The notes beneath the pieces were generated by a model. That model had not been told where the DNA came from. It ran no database searches and saw only the letters and a list, made by a program, of their open reading frames with translations. From Roseiarcus sp963717215 (lineage in GTDB: Bacteria; Pseudomonadota; Alphaproteobacteria; Rhizobiales; Beijerinckiaceae), in assembly GCA_963717215.1 (NCBI GenBank), contig CAVQVS010000003.1:217434-281433 (forward strand): DNA of 64,000 bases, written 5' to 3'. The translations under genes and the position numbers were made by a program. Positions 25,504-35,373 of this stretch are shown piece after piece (position 1 is the first letter of the stretch; every line of letters starts with the position of its first letter).

Positions 25504-27008
25504 ATGTCTGTCCGCTCATCCTCGCGATCGACCAGGGGACGAGCTCGACAAAGGCGTTGGTCGTCGACGCGCGCGGCAACGTGGTCAGCCGCGCCCAGGC
25601 GCCGGTATCGCTCGCGACGCCAGAACCTGGTTGGGTGCAACAGGATGCGGAAGAAATCTGGGCGAGCGTTCGGCGAGCCGCTCGCGAGGCGCTCGATCTC
25701 GACACGGCGAAGCGCGTCGTCTCTGTCGGGCTTAGCACGCAGCGCGAATCCTGCGTGATATGGGATCGTCGCACCGGAGAGGCGCTAACGCCCATCCTCT
25801 CGTGGCAGGATCAGCGAACCGAGGCGATCTGCGCCGCGCTGCGAGCTGCCGGACACGGCGCTATGATCCGCCGCCGCAGCGGATTGCCGCTCGACCCGAT
25901 GTTCTCCGCAGCCAAGGCCCGCTGGCTGCTCGACCGCCTCCCGCAGGGACAGGCGCGCGCGAAAGCCGGCGAGATCTGCATAGGGACGATCGACGCCTAT
26001 CTTCTGTCGCGCTTCGGCGGTGAGGCCGTGGTCGAGGCCGGCAACGCCTCGCGCACTCAGCTCTTCGATGTCGTCGAGGGCGAAGTGGGACGATGATCTG
26101 CTTGCGATTTTCGACGTGCCTCTCGCCAGTCTGCCGCGCGTCGTCGCTTCCAATGGGCCATTTCCGAAGGCTCGCGGCCTGGCGCCGCTCGCGGACGGAA
26201 CTCCTATCGGCGCGGTGCTCGCCGACTCCCATTCTGCCCTTTTTGCGCATGGGGCCTTTGCCCCGGGCCCCGTCAAGGCGACGCAGGGCACGGGCTCCTC
26301 GATCATGGGCCTCGTCGATCGTGCCGCTGTCCGCGACGGTGACGCCGGTGCGCCGGGTGTGTGTCTGACTCTTGCGTGGCGGCTGGACCGGTCGATGCTC
26401 GCTTACGAAGGCAACATCCGCAGCGCCGGCGCAACCTTGATTTGGGCCGCCGAACTGCTCGGAATCTCCACGACAGAGCTTGCCGAGCTCGCCGCCACAA
26501 CAGCCGAACTCGTGCGGCGTCAGCCTAGTACCCGCTTTCGGAGGCCTTGGCGCGCCGTGGTGGGACGCCAATGCGTCCGCGACGGCGACCGGCTTCTCGT
26601 TTGGCGCGACGCGCGCGCCTTTTGCGCGGGCTGCGCTGGATTCGATCGCCCACCAGATTGCCGATGTCGTCGACGCCTTCCGCTCAAGCGGCGCGCCGGT
26701 CGAGCGGTTATTGGTCGATGGCGGCCCGACTCGAAACGATCAGCTGATGCAGTTCGAGGCTGACATGGTCGGTCTCCCCGTCGAACGAACGTCGGTCGCC
26801 GAACTGTCGGCGTTGGGCGTTGCTCATCTTGCCGGGCTCAGCGCCGGGGTGTTCACAATGGAGCGTCTGAAGCAATTCGATCGGGGGGCCGAGCGGTTTG
26901 CGCCGATGATGACCGCCGAGGCTCGAACAAAGGAACGACTCGCATGGGCGCGGGCCGTCGCACGAGCTCGAGGCCTTCCGATCAGAATTCGATCCCCCGG
27001 CGCAGTGA
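25504..27008 (+). pseudogene. FGGY-family carbohydrate kinase (xylulokinase/apulose-kinase-like), three or more frame breaks
   Basis: Four in-order frames together make a whole FGGY kinase. They begin LILAIDQGTSSTKALVVDA with PGWVQQDAEEIWASVR. After a break near 25514 comes STQRESCVIWDRRTGEALTP. After one near 26085 comes KWDDDLLAIFDVPLASLP and ATQGTGSSIMGL. After one near 26520 come GVSLVPAFGGLGAPWWDA and LLVDGGPTRNDQLMQF. A last shift near 26970 would end it at 27008. It should phosphorylate the ketose made or imported here. No deletion of conserved blocks is evident, so indel errors are a serious alternative to real decay. Confidence 0.72.
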
Positions 27009-27038
27009 CGCCCAACCAGAACCTGGAGGAAACGCCCA

Positions 27039-28019
27039 ATGACGACCGGAGGAATGACCGCGGAGGTGCGGACCGGCGCCAACGCTTTGAACTTCGTCCG
27101 TGGCGCAACAGGTCCGCTTATTGGCCTGATACTCCTTTGCGTCTTTCTATCCCTGAGCACCGACACATTCCTAACGGTGAGAAACCTGCTCAACGTGATG
27201 GACCAAGTCACCGTCCTCGGGGTCATGGCGGTTGGCATGACCTTGGTGATCCTCATTGGCGGAATCGATCTCTCGGTAGGCTCGGTGTTGGCGTTGTCGG
27301 GCATGGTGATGGGTTATCTCGGCAACAGTCTCGGATGGCCGTTCGGGATTGCGATCGCGATCGCGCTTGTCGCATCCGCTTTATGTGGCGCGGTCACAGG
27401 CCTTATGATCACACGTCTGAACATGCCGGCCTTCATCGCGACGCTTGCCATGATGTCGATCGCACGCGGCATAGCCAGTATCATCACGAACGGCGAGCAG
27501 ATCGTAGGTTTCCCGGACTGGTTCTCCAATCTCGCGATTATCCGTCACTTTGGCTTTTTGACCGTCACGGTTGCAGTCATGGTCGTGATCGTAGCCGTCG
27601 CGTGGATCGTCTTGACTTTCCGACCGCCGGGTCGGGCGCTCTATGCCATTGGCGGTAGCGCTGAAGTCGCGCGCCTTGCCGGCATCAATGTCCGCGAGAC
27701 GACCTTGATCGTCTACATGCTTTGCGCCCTCGCTGCAGGCCTTGCCGGCGTCATCCTGTCCGCCCGGCTTGATTCGGCGCAACCAAGCTCGGGCATCGGC
27801 TACGAGCTCGACACGATTGCCGCGGTGGTCATCGGAGGCGCGAGCCTCGCCGGCGGCATAGGTGGAATCGGCGGAACTGTGGTTGGCGTGCTGATCATCG
27901 GCTTTCTGCGCAATGGCCTCAATCTTTTGCAGGTTTCACCGTTCGTCCAACAGGTCATCATCGGGGTGGTGATCGCAATCGCAGTGGCGGCCGACACCGT
28001 GCGGCGGAAGCATAAGTGA
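27039..28019 (+). CDS. RbsC-type sugar ABC transporter permease
   Basis: 326 residues, eight to ten membrane segments (for example PLIGLILLCVFLSLSTDTFL, LGVMAVGMTLVILIGGIDLS). Family marks include GGIDLSVGSVLALSG, the permease/ATPase coupling loop ALYAIGGSAEVARLAGI, and GGASLAGGIGGIGGTVVG. It should form the inner-membrane channel for a monosaccharide, fed by the binding protein downstream. Start supported by GGAGGAAA eight bases upstream. It is intact, unlike the flanking kinase and ATPase genes. Confidence 0.9.
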   Translation: MTTGGMTAEVRTGANALNFVRGATGPLIGLILLCVFLSLSTDTFLTVRNLLNVMDQVTVLGVMAVGMTLVILIGGIDLSVGSVLALSGMVMGYLGNSLGWPFGIAIAIALVASALCGAVTGLMITRLNMPAFIATLAMMSIARGIASIITNGEQIVGFPDWFSNLAIIRHFGFLTVTVAVMVVIVAVAWIVLTFRPPGRALYAIGGSAEVARLAGINVRETTLIVYMLCALAAGLAGVILSARLDSAQPSSGIGYELDTIAAVVIGGASLAGGIGGIGGTVVGVLIIGFLRNGLNLLQVSPFVQQVIIGVVIAIAVAADTVRRKHK

Positions 28020-28163
28020 GAAATATTCGAAAGGCGCGGCCCGACGCGTCTTCGATCGAGACGACGCTGCTCCGGAGCTGGAGCGGCTCGGGGTCCAGAC
28101 GGACCGACAATGACGATTTCGGCGATACGTCGTCGAACGTCAAACAGAGAGCAGGAGGAAAGT

Positions 28164-29099
28164 ATGAGTTTCAGGATGGCTTCACTACTCACGGCGGTCG
28201 CCGTGATGGCGCTAGGGACTGCGTTCAGCGCGGAGGCAAAGGAGGCCAAGACGATCGGCCTCGCCGTCGCCAATCTTCAGGCTAACTTCTTCAATCAGAT
28301 CAAAGAATCCGTCGAAGCGGAAGGCGCGGCGAAGGGAATCAAGATCATTACCGTCGACGCCAAGGGCGACGCGGCGACGCAGGTCAACCAGATCCAAGAT
28401 CTGCTCGCGCAGAACATTGATGCGCTGATCTATATCCCGGCGGGCGCGACCGCGGCCGCCGTTCCGGTCAAAGCTGCGCGGGCCGCTGGGGTGCCCGTCA
28501 TCAATGTTGATCGCAATGCAGAGGGATCGCCGGGCGACACCTTCATTGCGACAGACAGCGTGACGTCGGCCAAGCAAGTGTGCGCCTGGATCGCTAAGCA
28601 GGCCGGCGGGAAGGGCGAGATGCTCGTAATCCACGGTCAGAAGGGCACGACCCCGGAAGTGGACCGCACCAAAGGATGTGCAGAGGCGCTGAAGGATTTC
28701 CCTGACATCAAGATCGTCGGACAGCTCTGGAGCGAGCAGTGGCATCAAGATGAGGGCTTCAAGCTCGCGCAAGACCTGCTGCAAGCTCATCCAAAGGCCA
28801 ATATCATCTGGGGGCAGGCGGACGCACTTGCGCTCGGAGCTGCGCAAGCCGTCAAGGTCGCCAATCCGGATCACAAGATTTGGGTCGCTGGATTTGACGG
28901 CGATACGGCCGCGCTTACGGCGCTTAGGGACGGAGTGTTCGATGTCACCGCGACCCAGCAGACCCAGAAGATGGGCCGCATGGCGGTCGATTCCGCGATT
29001 GAATTGGTCGAGGGCAAGAAGCTGCCGCCCGAGCAGCTGCAGGATGCGACGCTAACCACGAAGGACAACGTCGCCGGCTTCGTCGAGAAACACCCGTAA
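28164..29099 (+). CDS. RbsB-type periplasmic sugar-binding protein
   Basis: 311 residues. Signal peptide MSFRMASLLTAVAVMALGTA with cleavage near FSAEAKE. Then two Rossmann-type lobes: KTIGLAVANLQANFFNQIKE; VDAKGDAATQVNQIQDLLAQ; YIPAGATAAAVPVKAARAAG, then VPVINVDRNAEGSP; IIWGQADALALGAAQAVK; and WVAGFDGDTAALTALRDGVF. This is the periplasmic-binding fold of the ribose/galactose/apiose class. GCAGGAGGAA precedes the ATG. The ligand is not assignable; context suggests a pentose or branched pentose. A hairpin after the stop may raise its expression relative to the ATPase gene. Confidence 0.9.
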   Translation: MSFRMASLLTAVAVMALGTAFSAEAKEAKTIGLAVANLQANFFNQIKESVEAEGAAKGIKIITVDAKGDAATQVNQIQDLLAQNIDALIYIPAGATAAAVPVKAARAAGVPVINVDRNAEGSPGDTFIATDSVTSAKQVCAWIAKQAGGKGEMLVIHGQKGTTPEVDRTKGCAEALKDFPDIKIVGQLWSEQWHQDEGFKLAQDLLQAHPKANIIWGQADALALGAAQAVKVANPDHKIWVAGFDGDTAALTALRDGVFDVTATQQTQKMGRMAVDSAIELVEGKKLPPEQLQDATLTTKDNVAGFVEKHP

Positions 29100-29112
29100 T
29101 CCCTGAAAAAGC

Positions 29113-29136
29113 GGGCGGCGCGTTCATGCGCCGCCC
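29113..29136 (+). terminator. Intercistronic hairpin between binding-protein and ATPase genes
   Basis: GGGCGGCGC-GTTCAT-GCGCCGCCC: a perfect 9-bp GC stem with a 6-base loop, followed by CTCTTCTC. It lies just after the binding-protein stop. The weak pyrimidine tail suggests partial termination or mRNA protection rather than a full stop, a common arrangement that boosts binding protein over transporter. Confidence 0.6.
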
Positions 29137-29158
29137 CTCTTCTCAAGGCCGTTTCCTC

Positions 29159-30662
29159 ATGATTGCGCACCCAATGACAGAAGCTGAGCTGTCGATACGC
29201 GATATCGGTAAGCAATATGGTCCGAATATCGTCCTTAGCGAGATCAACCTGGACGTACGCACCGGCGAGGTGCTGGCGCTGCTCGGTGAGAACGGGGCCG
29301 GAAAGTCCACTCTGTCTGCGATCGTCGCCGGCGTTGTCAAACCGACGACCGGAACCATGACATGGGGCGGGGAGCCCTATGCGCCGCAATCGCCCGGCGA
29401 CGCCCTGTCGTCTGGGATTGGTCTTATCCACCAGGAAATGCGCCTTCTCCTGGATCTCTCCATTGCCGAAAACGTCTTCGTCGGTCGATTGCCGCTCAGG
29501 AATGGGCGAATTGACCGGCAGACGATGAACGAGCGGGCCGCCGAGCAACTGCATCGGCTTGGGCTTGATGTGTCGCCCACGACGCTGGTCCGCAATCTGC
29601 GCGTCGCTGCGCAACAGCAAGTCGAAATCGCCAAGGCGCTAACTCAGAACGCCCGCCTGCTTATTTTTGACGAGCCGACCGCAGCCCTCGGAGCCGAGGA
29701 GACGGATCGGCTGTTCGAACAGATTGGTCGATTGAAGAAAGAGGGTGTCGCCTTCGTCTATATAAGCCACCGCCTCGACGAGATTGCGCGCATCGCTGAC
29801 CGCATTGCAGTGCTTCGGGACGGTAGGCTTGTGAGGACCTACGAGACCGCGCAGGTGCCAACCAAGACCCTCGTGGAAGACATGGTTGGGAGGCCACTTG
29901 ACCGCATGTTCCCGACGATTCCGCGGCCAGACGCCGACGCCTCGCCCCTGATCGAGGTTGTGGGACTGACCAGTCCCCTGGGGGATTTCTCCGACGTCAG
30001 CTTTTCCGTAAGACCCGGCGAAGTCTTTGGCGTCGCCGGCATCGTGGGGGCCGGGCGCACCGAGCTCATGCGCGCGATTGCCGGAGCTGACCTCGTGTCT
30101 TCCGGCTCCGTCAAAGTTAGCGGCCAGGTCGTGCGGCTCAATGGCCCGGCCGACGCCCTTGCGCACGGCGTGGTGCTTGTGCCCGAGGATCGCAAGGCCC
30201 AGGGGCTTATTCTGGGGCAAACGATCGGTGAAAACCTTGCGCTCGGCAACTATGAGCGTCTCGCGCCTTCCGGCTGGATTACGAGCGGGCGCACGCGGGC
30301 CTTCGCCCAGCGCGGCATCAAGCGGTTCTTGATCAAAGGCTCGGCCGATCAGCCCGCAAGTACGCTCTCAGGCGGAAACCAACAAAAAGTGGTGATCGCC
30401 AAGACGATTTTGCGCGAGCCGAAGGTTGTCATTCTCGACGAGCCGAACTCGGGGCATCGACGTTGGCGCGCGCGCGGCCATCTACGAGATTATCGCTGAA
30501 CTCGCACACGAGGGCATGGCCGTTATTATCGTCAGTTCCGACCTCGACGAGGTGCTCGGCCTGTCGCATCGGGTGATGGTGCTTAGCCGCGGCATTAACC
30601 GCGGCGTGCTCGACCATGAAACGGCTGGACGCGTATCCGTCATGGAGCTCGCGATTCTTTAG
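29159..30662 (+). pseudogene. RbsA-type sugar ABC transporter ATPase, frameshift in the second cassette
   Basis: Two ATPase cassettes. The first has Walker A GENGAGKSTLSAIV, signature LRVAAQQQVEIAKAL and Walker B LLIFDEPTAAL. The second has the degenerate loop GIVGAGRTELMRAIA typical of RbsA proteins, signature STLSGGNQQKVVIAK and Walker B VVILDEP. At about 30447 the frame slips by one base. Skipping it gives TRGIDVGARAAIYEIIAELA and a normal end at 30662. Without correction the protein stops at 30499 and loses the last ATPase strands. Start at 29159 or the ATG at 29174. It energises import with the permease and binding protein upstream. Confidence 0.8.
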
Positions 30663-30687
30663 ACACGCACGGCAAGGAGGATGCTTG

Positions 30688-31452
30688 GTGAACAGGTTCA
30701 GTCTGAGCGACGAAGTCGCGTTCGTCACCGGCGCGGGGAGCGGGATCGGACAGGGAATCGCCATTGGTCTCGCGGAGGCCGGCGCGCATGTCGCTTTATT
30801 CGATCTTACCGCAAGCAAAGGCCTTGAGGACACGGCCAAGGCGATCGCCGACAAGGGCCGACGTGCATTGAAGACGACAGGCGACGTCTCGGACGCCGCG
30901 GCGCTGGAGGCGGCTGTCAAGGCCGCGGAGGCGGCCCTTGGACCGCTTACGCTTGCCGCTAATTGTGCCGGAATCGCAAACGCAACGCCGGCGGAGAATA
31001 TGCCGCTCGAGCAATGGCGCAGGATGATCGACGTGAACCTCACGGGCATCTTTCTGTCATGTCAGGTTGAAGGACGTGTCATGCTGCCGCGGGGACGAGG
31101 CGCGATCGTCAACATCGCTTCGATGTCGGGCACGATCGTCAATCGCGGATTGCTGCAGGCGCATTACAACACTTCGAAAGCGGGCGTTATCCACCTCTCC
31201 AAGAGCCTCGCCATGGAATGGGTGGACCGTGGCGTCAGGGTCAACGTCATCAGCCCCGGCTACACGGCGACTCCGATGAATCTTCGGCCTGAAGTGGCGG
31301 AGCAGCGCAAAATCTTCGAGCGAGAAACGCCGATGGGCCGCATGGCGACCGTCGACGAAATGGTCGGGCCGGCTGTCTTCCTCCTGAGTCGTGCGGCCTC
31401 ATTCGTAACCGGCGTCGACCTTCTGGTCGACGGCGGCTTTGAGTGCTGGTAG
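30688..31452 (+). CDS. SDR-family dehydrogenase, sugar-alcohol type
   Basis: 254 residues from a GTG start, with AAGGAGG nine bases upstream. Nucleotide site TGAGSGIGQGIAIGLAEAG; ANCAGIAN; catalytic Ser in NIASMSGTIVNRG; YNTSK pair; substrate-side loop SPGYTATPMNLRPEV; ending FVTGVDLLVDGGFECW. It resembles polyol dehydrogenases such as threitol or arabinitol dehydrogenases by recall. It is the last gene of the transport-catabolic operon, 25 bp after the restored ATPase stop, and is intact. It would interconvert the imported compound and the ketose used by the FGGY kinase. Confidence 0.85.
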   Translation: MNRFSLSDEVAFVTGAGSGIGQGIAIGLAEAGAHVALFDLTASKGLEDTAKAIADKGRRALKTTGDVSDAAALEAAVKAAEAALGPLTLAANCAGIANATPAENMPLEQWRRMIDVNLTGIFLSCQVEGRVMLPRGRGAIVNIASMSGTIVNRGLLQAHYNTSKAGVIHLSKSLAMEWVDRGVRVNVISPGYTATPMNLRPEVAEQRKIFERETPMGRMATVDEMVGPAVFLLSRAASFVTGVDLLVDGGFECW

Positions 31453-31509
31453 CTGCGGTTCTCTTGTGTCGGCCAGCTCCTCTGGTGCGTGGAGGACGGC
31501 GGTCGCGTC

Positions 31510-32268
31510 TCAGGCAAGAGGAAGCTCGGCTGCTTCGCTGCCGGATTGCGCGCGAAAGTTCGAAAGCGTCACGCCGATGCGTCGAATGCCTTTGGGTGGT
31601 GGGAATACCGATCGGATCAGGCCGAGGGCGAGCTGATGCAGCGTCTCCCTCGTTTGAATCGTCATTGCCATCGACCGGCTGCGGATGGAAATCTGAAAGT
31701 CGGCCCATTTGACTTTCACGGTGACCGTTCGGCCGAGCGCGTTCGTTTTCTCGCACCAGGCCCAGACATCGTCTGCGATTTCGATCACCGCCGCCTCGAT
31801 TCGAACGGGATCAATCAAGTCCTAGGAAAAGTCGTTTCCGATCCCGATGACTTTCGTTCGCGGTTCGCTGGCACTGGTCGTCCTAACCGCGCGCGATTTC
31901 ATAATACCAGCTGCCGGCCTTGCCGAAATTACGCTGAAGGAAATCGAGTGTTTGCCGCCGAAGATCTGTGCCCGTCTCAATGCCAAGGGCGTGCATCTTG
32001 ACCGTCGTCCTTGGACCCACGCCGTGAAACTTCGCCACCCGCGGGCTCGCTACAAAGGCTTCGGCTTGGTCGGGCATGATCGCGAACTGGCCATCCGGTT
32101 TGCGAATGTCTGATGCGATCTTGGCGAGGAACTTGTTGCAGGAAATTCCCGCCGACGCTGTGAGCCTGGTTTCCTCGTAGATGTGCGCCTCCTTGGCGGT
32201 CTCCCATGCGGTCGGGATGCCCCTGAGGTTGTCGGTTACATCCAGATAGGCTTCATCGAGAGAGAGAG
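31510..32268 (-). pseudogene. dinB: DNA polymerase IV (dinB) remnant
   Basis: The frame begins at the catalytic motif SLDEAYLDVTDN, with nothing of the normal N terminus. It continues ASAGISCNKFLAKIASDIRK, PDGQFAIMP and KFHGVGPRTTVKMHALGIET, up to WYYEIARG and TAG at about 31886. After a frame change and a second in-frame TAG near 31824 it resumes LIDPVRIEAAVIEIADDVWA and VTVKVKWADFQISIRSRS, to a stop at 31510. The first catalytic aspartate block is missing, so the gene is dead. It abuts the ligase remnant on the same strand. Confidence 0.8.
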
Positions 32269-32269
32269 T

Positions 32270-32669
32270 TTGGGCAGCTGACGCAGCCCCGTGCGCCGCG
32301 CTTCGGTTCTGGCTCGGTCGCGGCCTGAGTTTGAGCAAAGCTCGGCGATCCGGCGTCGTCGACCACCACAAAGCTCGCCGTCGATGTAGGCGGTCTTCAA
32401 ATTGAGGTTCGTGAGCGCGGTGACGGCGCTCCGATATCTATCAGTCCTGTCGAGCCCAGTCCTGGTCAAGAGTTGCGCACAACCATTGGCGATGCGCGCC
32501 GCTCTACGATGGCCGTCGAGCTGATCTCATGGAGCCATCGTGGACCTAACCGCGGCTTCTCGACCAGCTTAGAAAGTTGCGGAGGCACGAACTGCGGAGG
32601 AGGGACCCCTCGATGCGATCGACCGGAGTTGACGGCCGGGCAGGCCGAACACTTTACGACACGCGACAT
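32270..32669 (-). pseudogene. ATP-dependent DNA ligase (LigD-type) remnant
   Basis: Minus-strand pieces read PPQFVPPQLSKLVEKPR and GPRWLHEI. After a frame break come LDGHRRAARIANGCAQLLTR, TGLDRTDRYRSAV and LKTAYIDGELCG, with VVDDAGSPSFAQTQAAT at the end. This is the adenylation domain of bacterial NHEJ ligases. The lysine motif that should follow WLHEI (normally KFDGHR) is altered, and both ends are lost. The right end joins the DinB remnant directly, so one deletion fused two DNA-repair genes. Confidence 0.75.
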
Positions 32670-32790
32670 TAGCTGGAACTCAACCGGAACTGTCGCACCC
32701 CCGACGCAGTTATCTCGAATAATGTCCTGCTTTCTGCCGCACCTCGCGAGGCAGGCCTTATAGCTTCGGGCTTACTGACGGGAGACAAAT

Positions 32791-32988
32791 GTGACTAAGA
32801 TCTTTGTCGTTGCCATAAGTTTCGGCGCGGCCCTCGCGGTCCTGCCTGCCGCGGCGCAGACGGGGTACGGCGTAAAGAAAAATGCTCCATCTACATCAAC
32901 CTTCGACCGCGGTTGGAACCACGCGAACGAAAGCAAGGATCGGGCAAGAGCCAGCGCGGCTTACATTCGTCGTCACCGCCACCAGTAA
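32791..32988 (+). CDS. Small exported protein
   Basis: 65 residues with a GTG start preceded by GGGAGAC. A signal peptide is clear (TKIFVVAISFGAALAVLPAA, cleavage after AAA-QT). The 42-residue mature part is basic (YGVKKNAPSTSTFDRGWNHA, RARASAAYIRRHRHQ). It is probably periplasmic, with no recognised family. It stands alone between the repair-gene scar and the glycosyltransferase. Confidence 0.5.
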   Translation: MTKIFVVAISFGAALAVLPAAAQTGYGVKKNAPSTSTFDRGWNHANESKDRARASAAYIRRHRHQ

Positions 32989-33156
32989 ATAGCCACGAGT
33001 GCTGGCACGCTCCCGCCTGGCCGGATCGTCGCCCTTTGACGCCGAACGGTCTTCGAGTGCGGGTTCGCTCTGGGCCGGCGTCGGTTCAAGCTAAAGTTCT
33101 GCCGGGCGAAGGCGCAAGGACGAGGTCTCAACGACACAGTACAGTAGGAACTGTGC

Positions 33157-34077
33157 TTAGTACCGGCGCTCCATATGCCCGGTCAAGCCATCCGAAAGGC
33201 CGCGCATGCAGGCAATTAGTTGTGGGCGGCAGCTAGTCGGGCGAAGCGCAAAGCTTGTTGTGAAGATGACAGCTTGAACTATGCTGCGGAGAATCAAGCG
33301 TAGTCGAAACGGCCGGAATTTATAAAACCAGAAGTAGAGCATATTGCGGGAGAAATAATAAGAGCGCAAAGGTGACGTCTCGAAGAGCGGAAAGGAAAGA
33401 GGTCCAAAAATCCCAATTCTCTCTGTAACTCCGGCAATTCGGCCCACATCCCGATGGAGGATGGCACTGTTGACAATATAGCCTGTCAGACCCAGTCGTC
33501 GCGCCCGGTAGCCATATTCAAGTTCAGACAAATCAGCGAAATAGTCTAGCGTCGGCGGCCCGATCTTAGCGACCGCCGCCATCCGCAAGAGCGAACCGGA
33601 CCAACAGTAAAAGCAATCGCTCCGGCAGTAGTCCTCATCTGCTTTGAGCGGCACATACTTTAAATCCGACTCGGTTAATAACATCGCGGGGTGTACGCTC
33701 GCGCCGCTGGCGACCCGACAACCCACGAAGTAAACCTCCTGGCGCTGAGAGGGCGGCAGACGCTCGAAAAAGCTAAGCAAATTCTCAAGCGCGTCGGGTT
33801 CGGGAACGCTGTCGGGGTCGAGGACCCAGGTCCAGTCGAACTCTTGCTTCAGGGCATGGGCAAAACCTGCGCCTATGGCCCCGGACACGCCCAGATTGGC
33901 TGAGTTGCGAACGACGGTGACATCTTCCGCGAAGGGCCTGTTGAGTGTCTTATCCGTCGACGCATTGTCTACGACAATGACAGCGTCCGGCCGCCGGGTC
34001 TGTCTCCGGAGTGCCTCAAGAGCCTGATCGATGAACCCGGCATCATTAAAGGTGTGGACGTACGCCAGAACTCGCAT
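33157..34077 (-). CDS. Family 2 glycosyltransferase (rhamnosyltransferase-like)
   Basis: 306 residues from MRVLAYVHTFNDAGFIDQAL; GGAGG lies seven bases before this ATG, whereas the 54-codon extension to 34239 has none. A GT-A fold is shown by PDAVIVVDNASTDKT, NLGVSGAIGAGFAHALKQ and the divalent-metal motif VLDPDS (DxD-like). An acceptor-side region with SELEYGYRARRLGLTGY follows, then a C-terminal amphipathic/membrane stretch near RLILRSIVQAVIFTTSFALR. It probably transfers a deoxyhexose to a surface polysaccharide, cytoplasmic face. No other polysaccharide genes adjoin. Base composition is less GC-rich than its neighbours, consistent with acquisition. Confidence 0.82.
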   Translation of the reverse strand: MRVLAYVHTFNDAGFIDQALEALRRQTRRPDAVIVVDNASTDKTLNRPFAEDVTVVRNSANLGVSGAIGAGFAHALKQEFDWTWVLDPDSVPEPDALENLLSFFERLPPSQRQEVYFVGCRVASGASVHPAMLLTESDLKYVPLKADEDYCRSDCFYCWSGSLLRMAAVAKIGPPTLDYFADLSELEYGYRARRLGLTGYIVNSAILHRDVGRIAGVTERIGIFGPLSFPLFETSPLRSYYFSRNMLYFWFYKFRPFRLRLILRSIVQAVIFTTSFALRPTSCRPQLIACMRGLSDGLTGHMERRY

Positions 34078-34870
34078 CGGTCGACCTCCGGGAATATCGG
34101 AAGGGCGGCTACCAAGCCGGTCGTCGTAGAGTTGGCCTCTCGTGCAGCGGAAGTACCGTCGCTCGATACTTCCGTAAAGCTGTGCAAAATGCCCCGAAGG
34201 TAGATCATCTGTCGATTGTGGCTGATGGGCCGGAAGCACTAAGGTAACTGAAGCACCAATTATTTAGCAATAAGGTATTGTCTTTGTTGGCTTACTAATA
34301 AAACGACGAAGAGGCTCGGTCGTTCTAATTGTATAGAGTCAGATCTCTTAACGGTTCTGTTATAGAGAGCGACGCTCCTAGGTTGATGCTCTCGCATAAA
34401 ACACGAGTTCCAAATTCTCCGTCGGGGCTAACCGAAGAGAAGCAGTCGAAACCCGCGCTGACGCGGCGGACACTCGAAGCGTTACCCCTTTTCGGGATTG
34501 CTGGGGTATGTTGCATCACGGGATCGTGAACGCAAGTGGTTCCTGAGTTCGATACGTGAGCAGCACCCCACACCTGACGGGTCCTGCTCGTAGTGGGTGG
34601 CCTCCATGCGCAGCCGGGGCAGTCCGAACTTCGTGCTTGGGCGATTCTGAAACTCGAACATATGCGGGATCGATGCACACGAGGTGCAATCCGGCTTTGT
34701 ATCGCTTGGCCGACGCGTTGACCGGTTTGGCACAACGCGGCCTTCGCCCCGGCGAACCTAACGATGACAAATTCTCCGACACCCCTTCCGGAATGGATCA
34801 TACCGGCTTCGCCGAGGCGGTCTAAACGGCGACGAAATCAGTTGGCTGGGGGAAGCGGGCTCGCTTCCTG
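34078..34870. other. Gene-poor, lower-GC stretch at the edge of the degraded element
   Basis: About 790 bp. Frames here on either strand show no domain I can recognise and no good ribosome sites. The first 300 bp are AT-rich (for example around 34255-34345) and probably carry the glycosyltransferase promoter. The rest is likely debris of mobile DNA preceding the integrase remnant. Confidence 0.4.
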
Positions 34871-35345
34871 CCGGACCACCATCGCAATCCCGCCGCCGAC
34901 GTTGCTGTGAAGCGTTCGCCAAAGAAGGGCAGGGCGCTCGAGATTGAGGACGTCGCGCGTTTTGGGGCCGCACTGGCGGCCATGGAGGCCGAGGGGAAGG
35001 CTTCGCCTTGGCTCGCCAATCTGCTGCGCTTGGCGCTTGTCTGTGGCCTCAGGCCAGGCGAAGTCGCTTCAATGGCCGCGTGAATGTGGGCGGGCGATGA
35101 TCGTCGTGGCCCTGGGACCTGACCGAGGGCGGCGATCGGTTCACAAGATGCTGACAGCGGTGCAGACGCGCGCCGGAATCGAGCGCTTTCGCCCCTATGA
35201 TCTTCGCTACTCCGCGGCGACTGGCGCGCTTGCGGCTGGCGCCGACGTTCGCGCTGTCCAGGCGCTGCTTGGCCATGCCGACTTGGCGACAACGGACGGC
35301 TATCTTCACTCGTCGGACAAGCGACGCCGTGGCGCGGCCGATTGA
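34871..35345 (+). pseudogene. Tyrosine recombinase (phage-type integrase) remnant
   Basis: Two blocks remain. The first reads NPAADVAVKRSPKKGRALEI and LANLLRLALVCGLRPGEVAS, the region with the first catalytic Arg, and stops near 35083. The second, in another frame, reads HKMLTAVQTRAGIERFRPYD, LRYSAATGALAAGADVRAVQ and ALLGHADLATTDGYLHSSD, the C-terminal catalytic core with the nucleophile Tyr in DGYLH. The His of the usual HxLR box is Tyr here. The N-terminal arm/core-binding domain and the stretch between the blocks are deleted. It marks the region as a decayed integrative element. Confidence 0.8.
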
Positions 35346-35373
35346 CCGCCGGGTTTGGGCGCGGTGCGCTCAA

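Noticed and set aside
24386..25795. Long antisense open frame over the transketolase and kinase genes
   Set aside because: Explained by third-position GC bias of the sense genes.
34325..34801. Open frames on both strands in the gene-poor stretch
   Set aside because: No domain, poor ribosome sites and unusual Cys/Arg/Ser composition; treated as non-coding debris.
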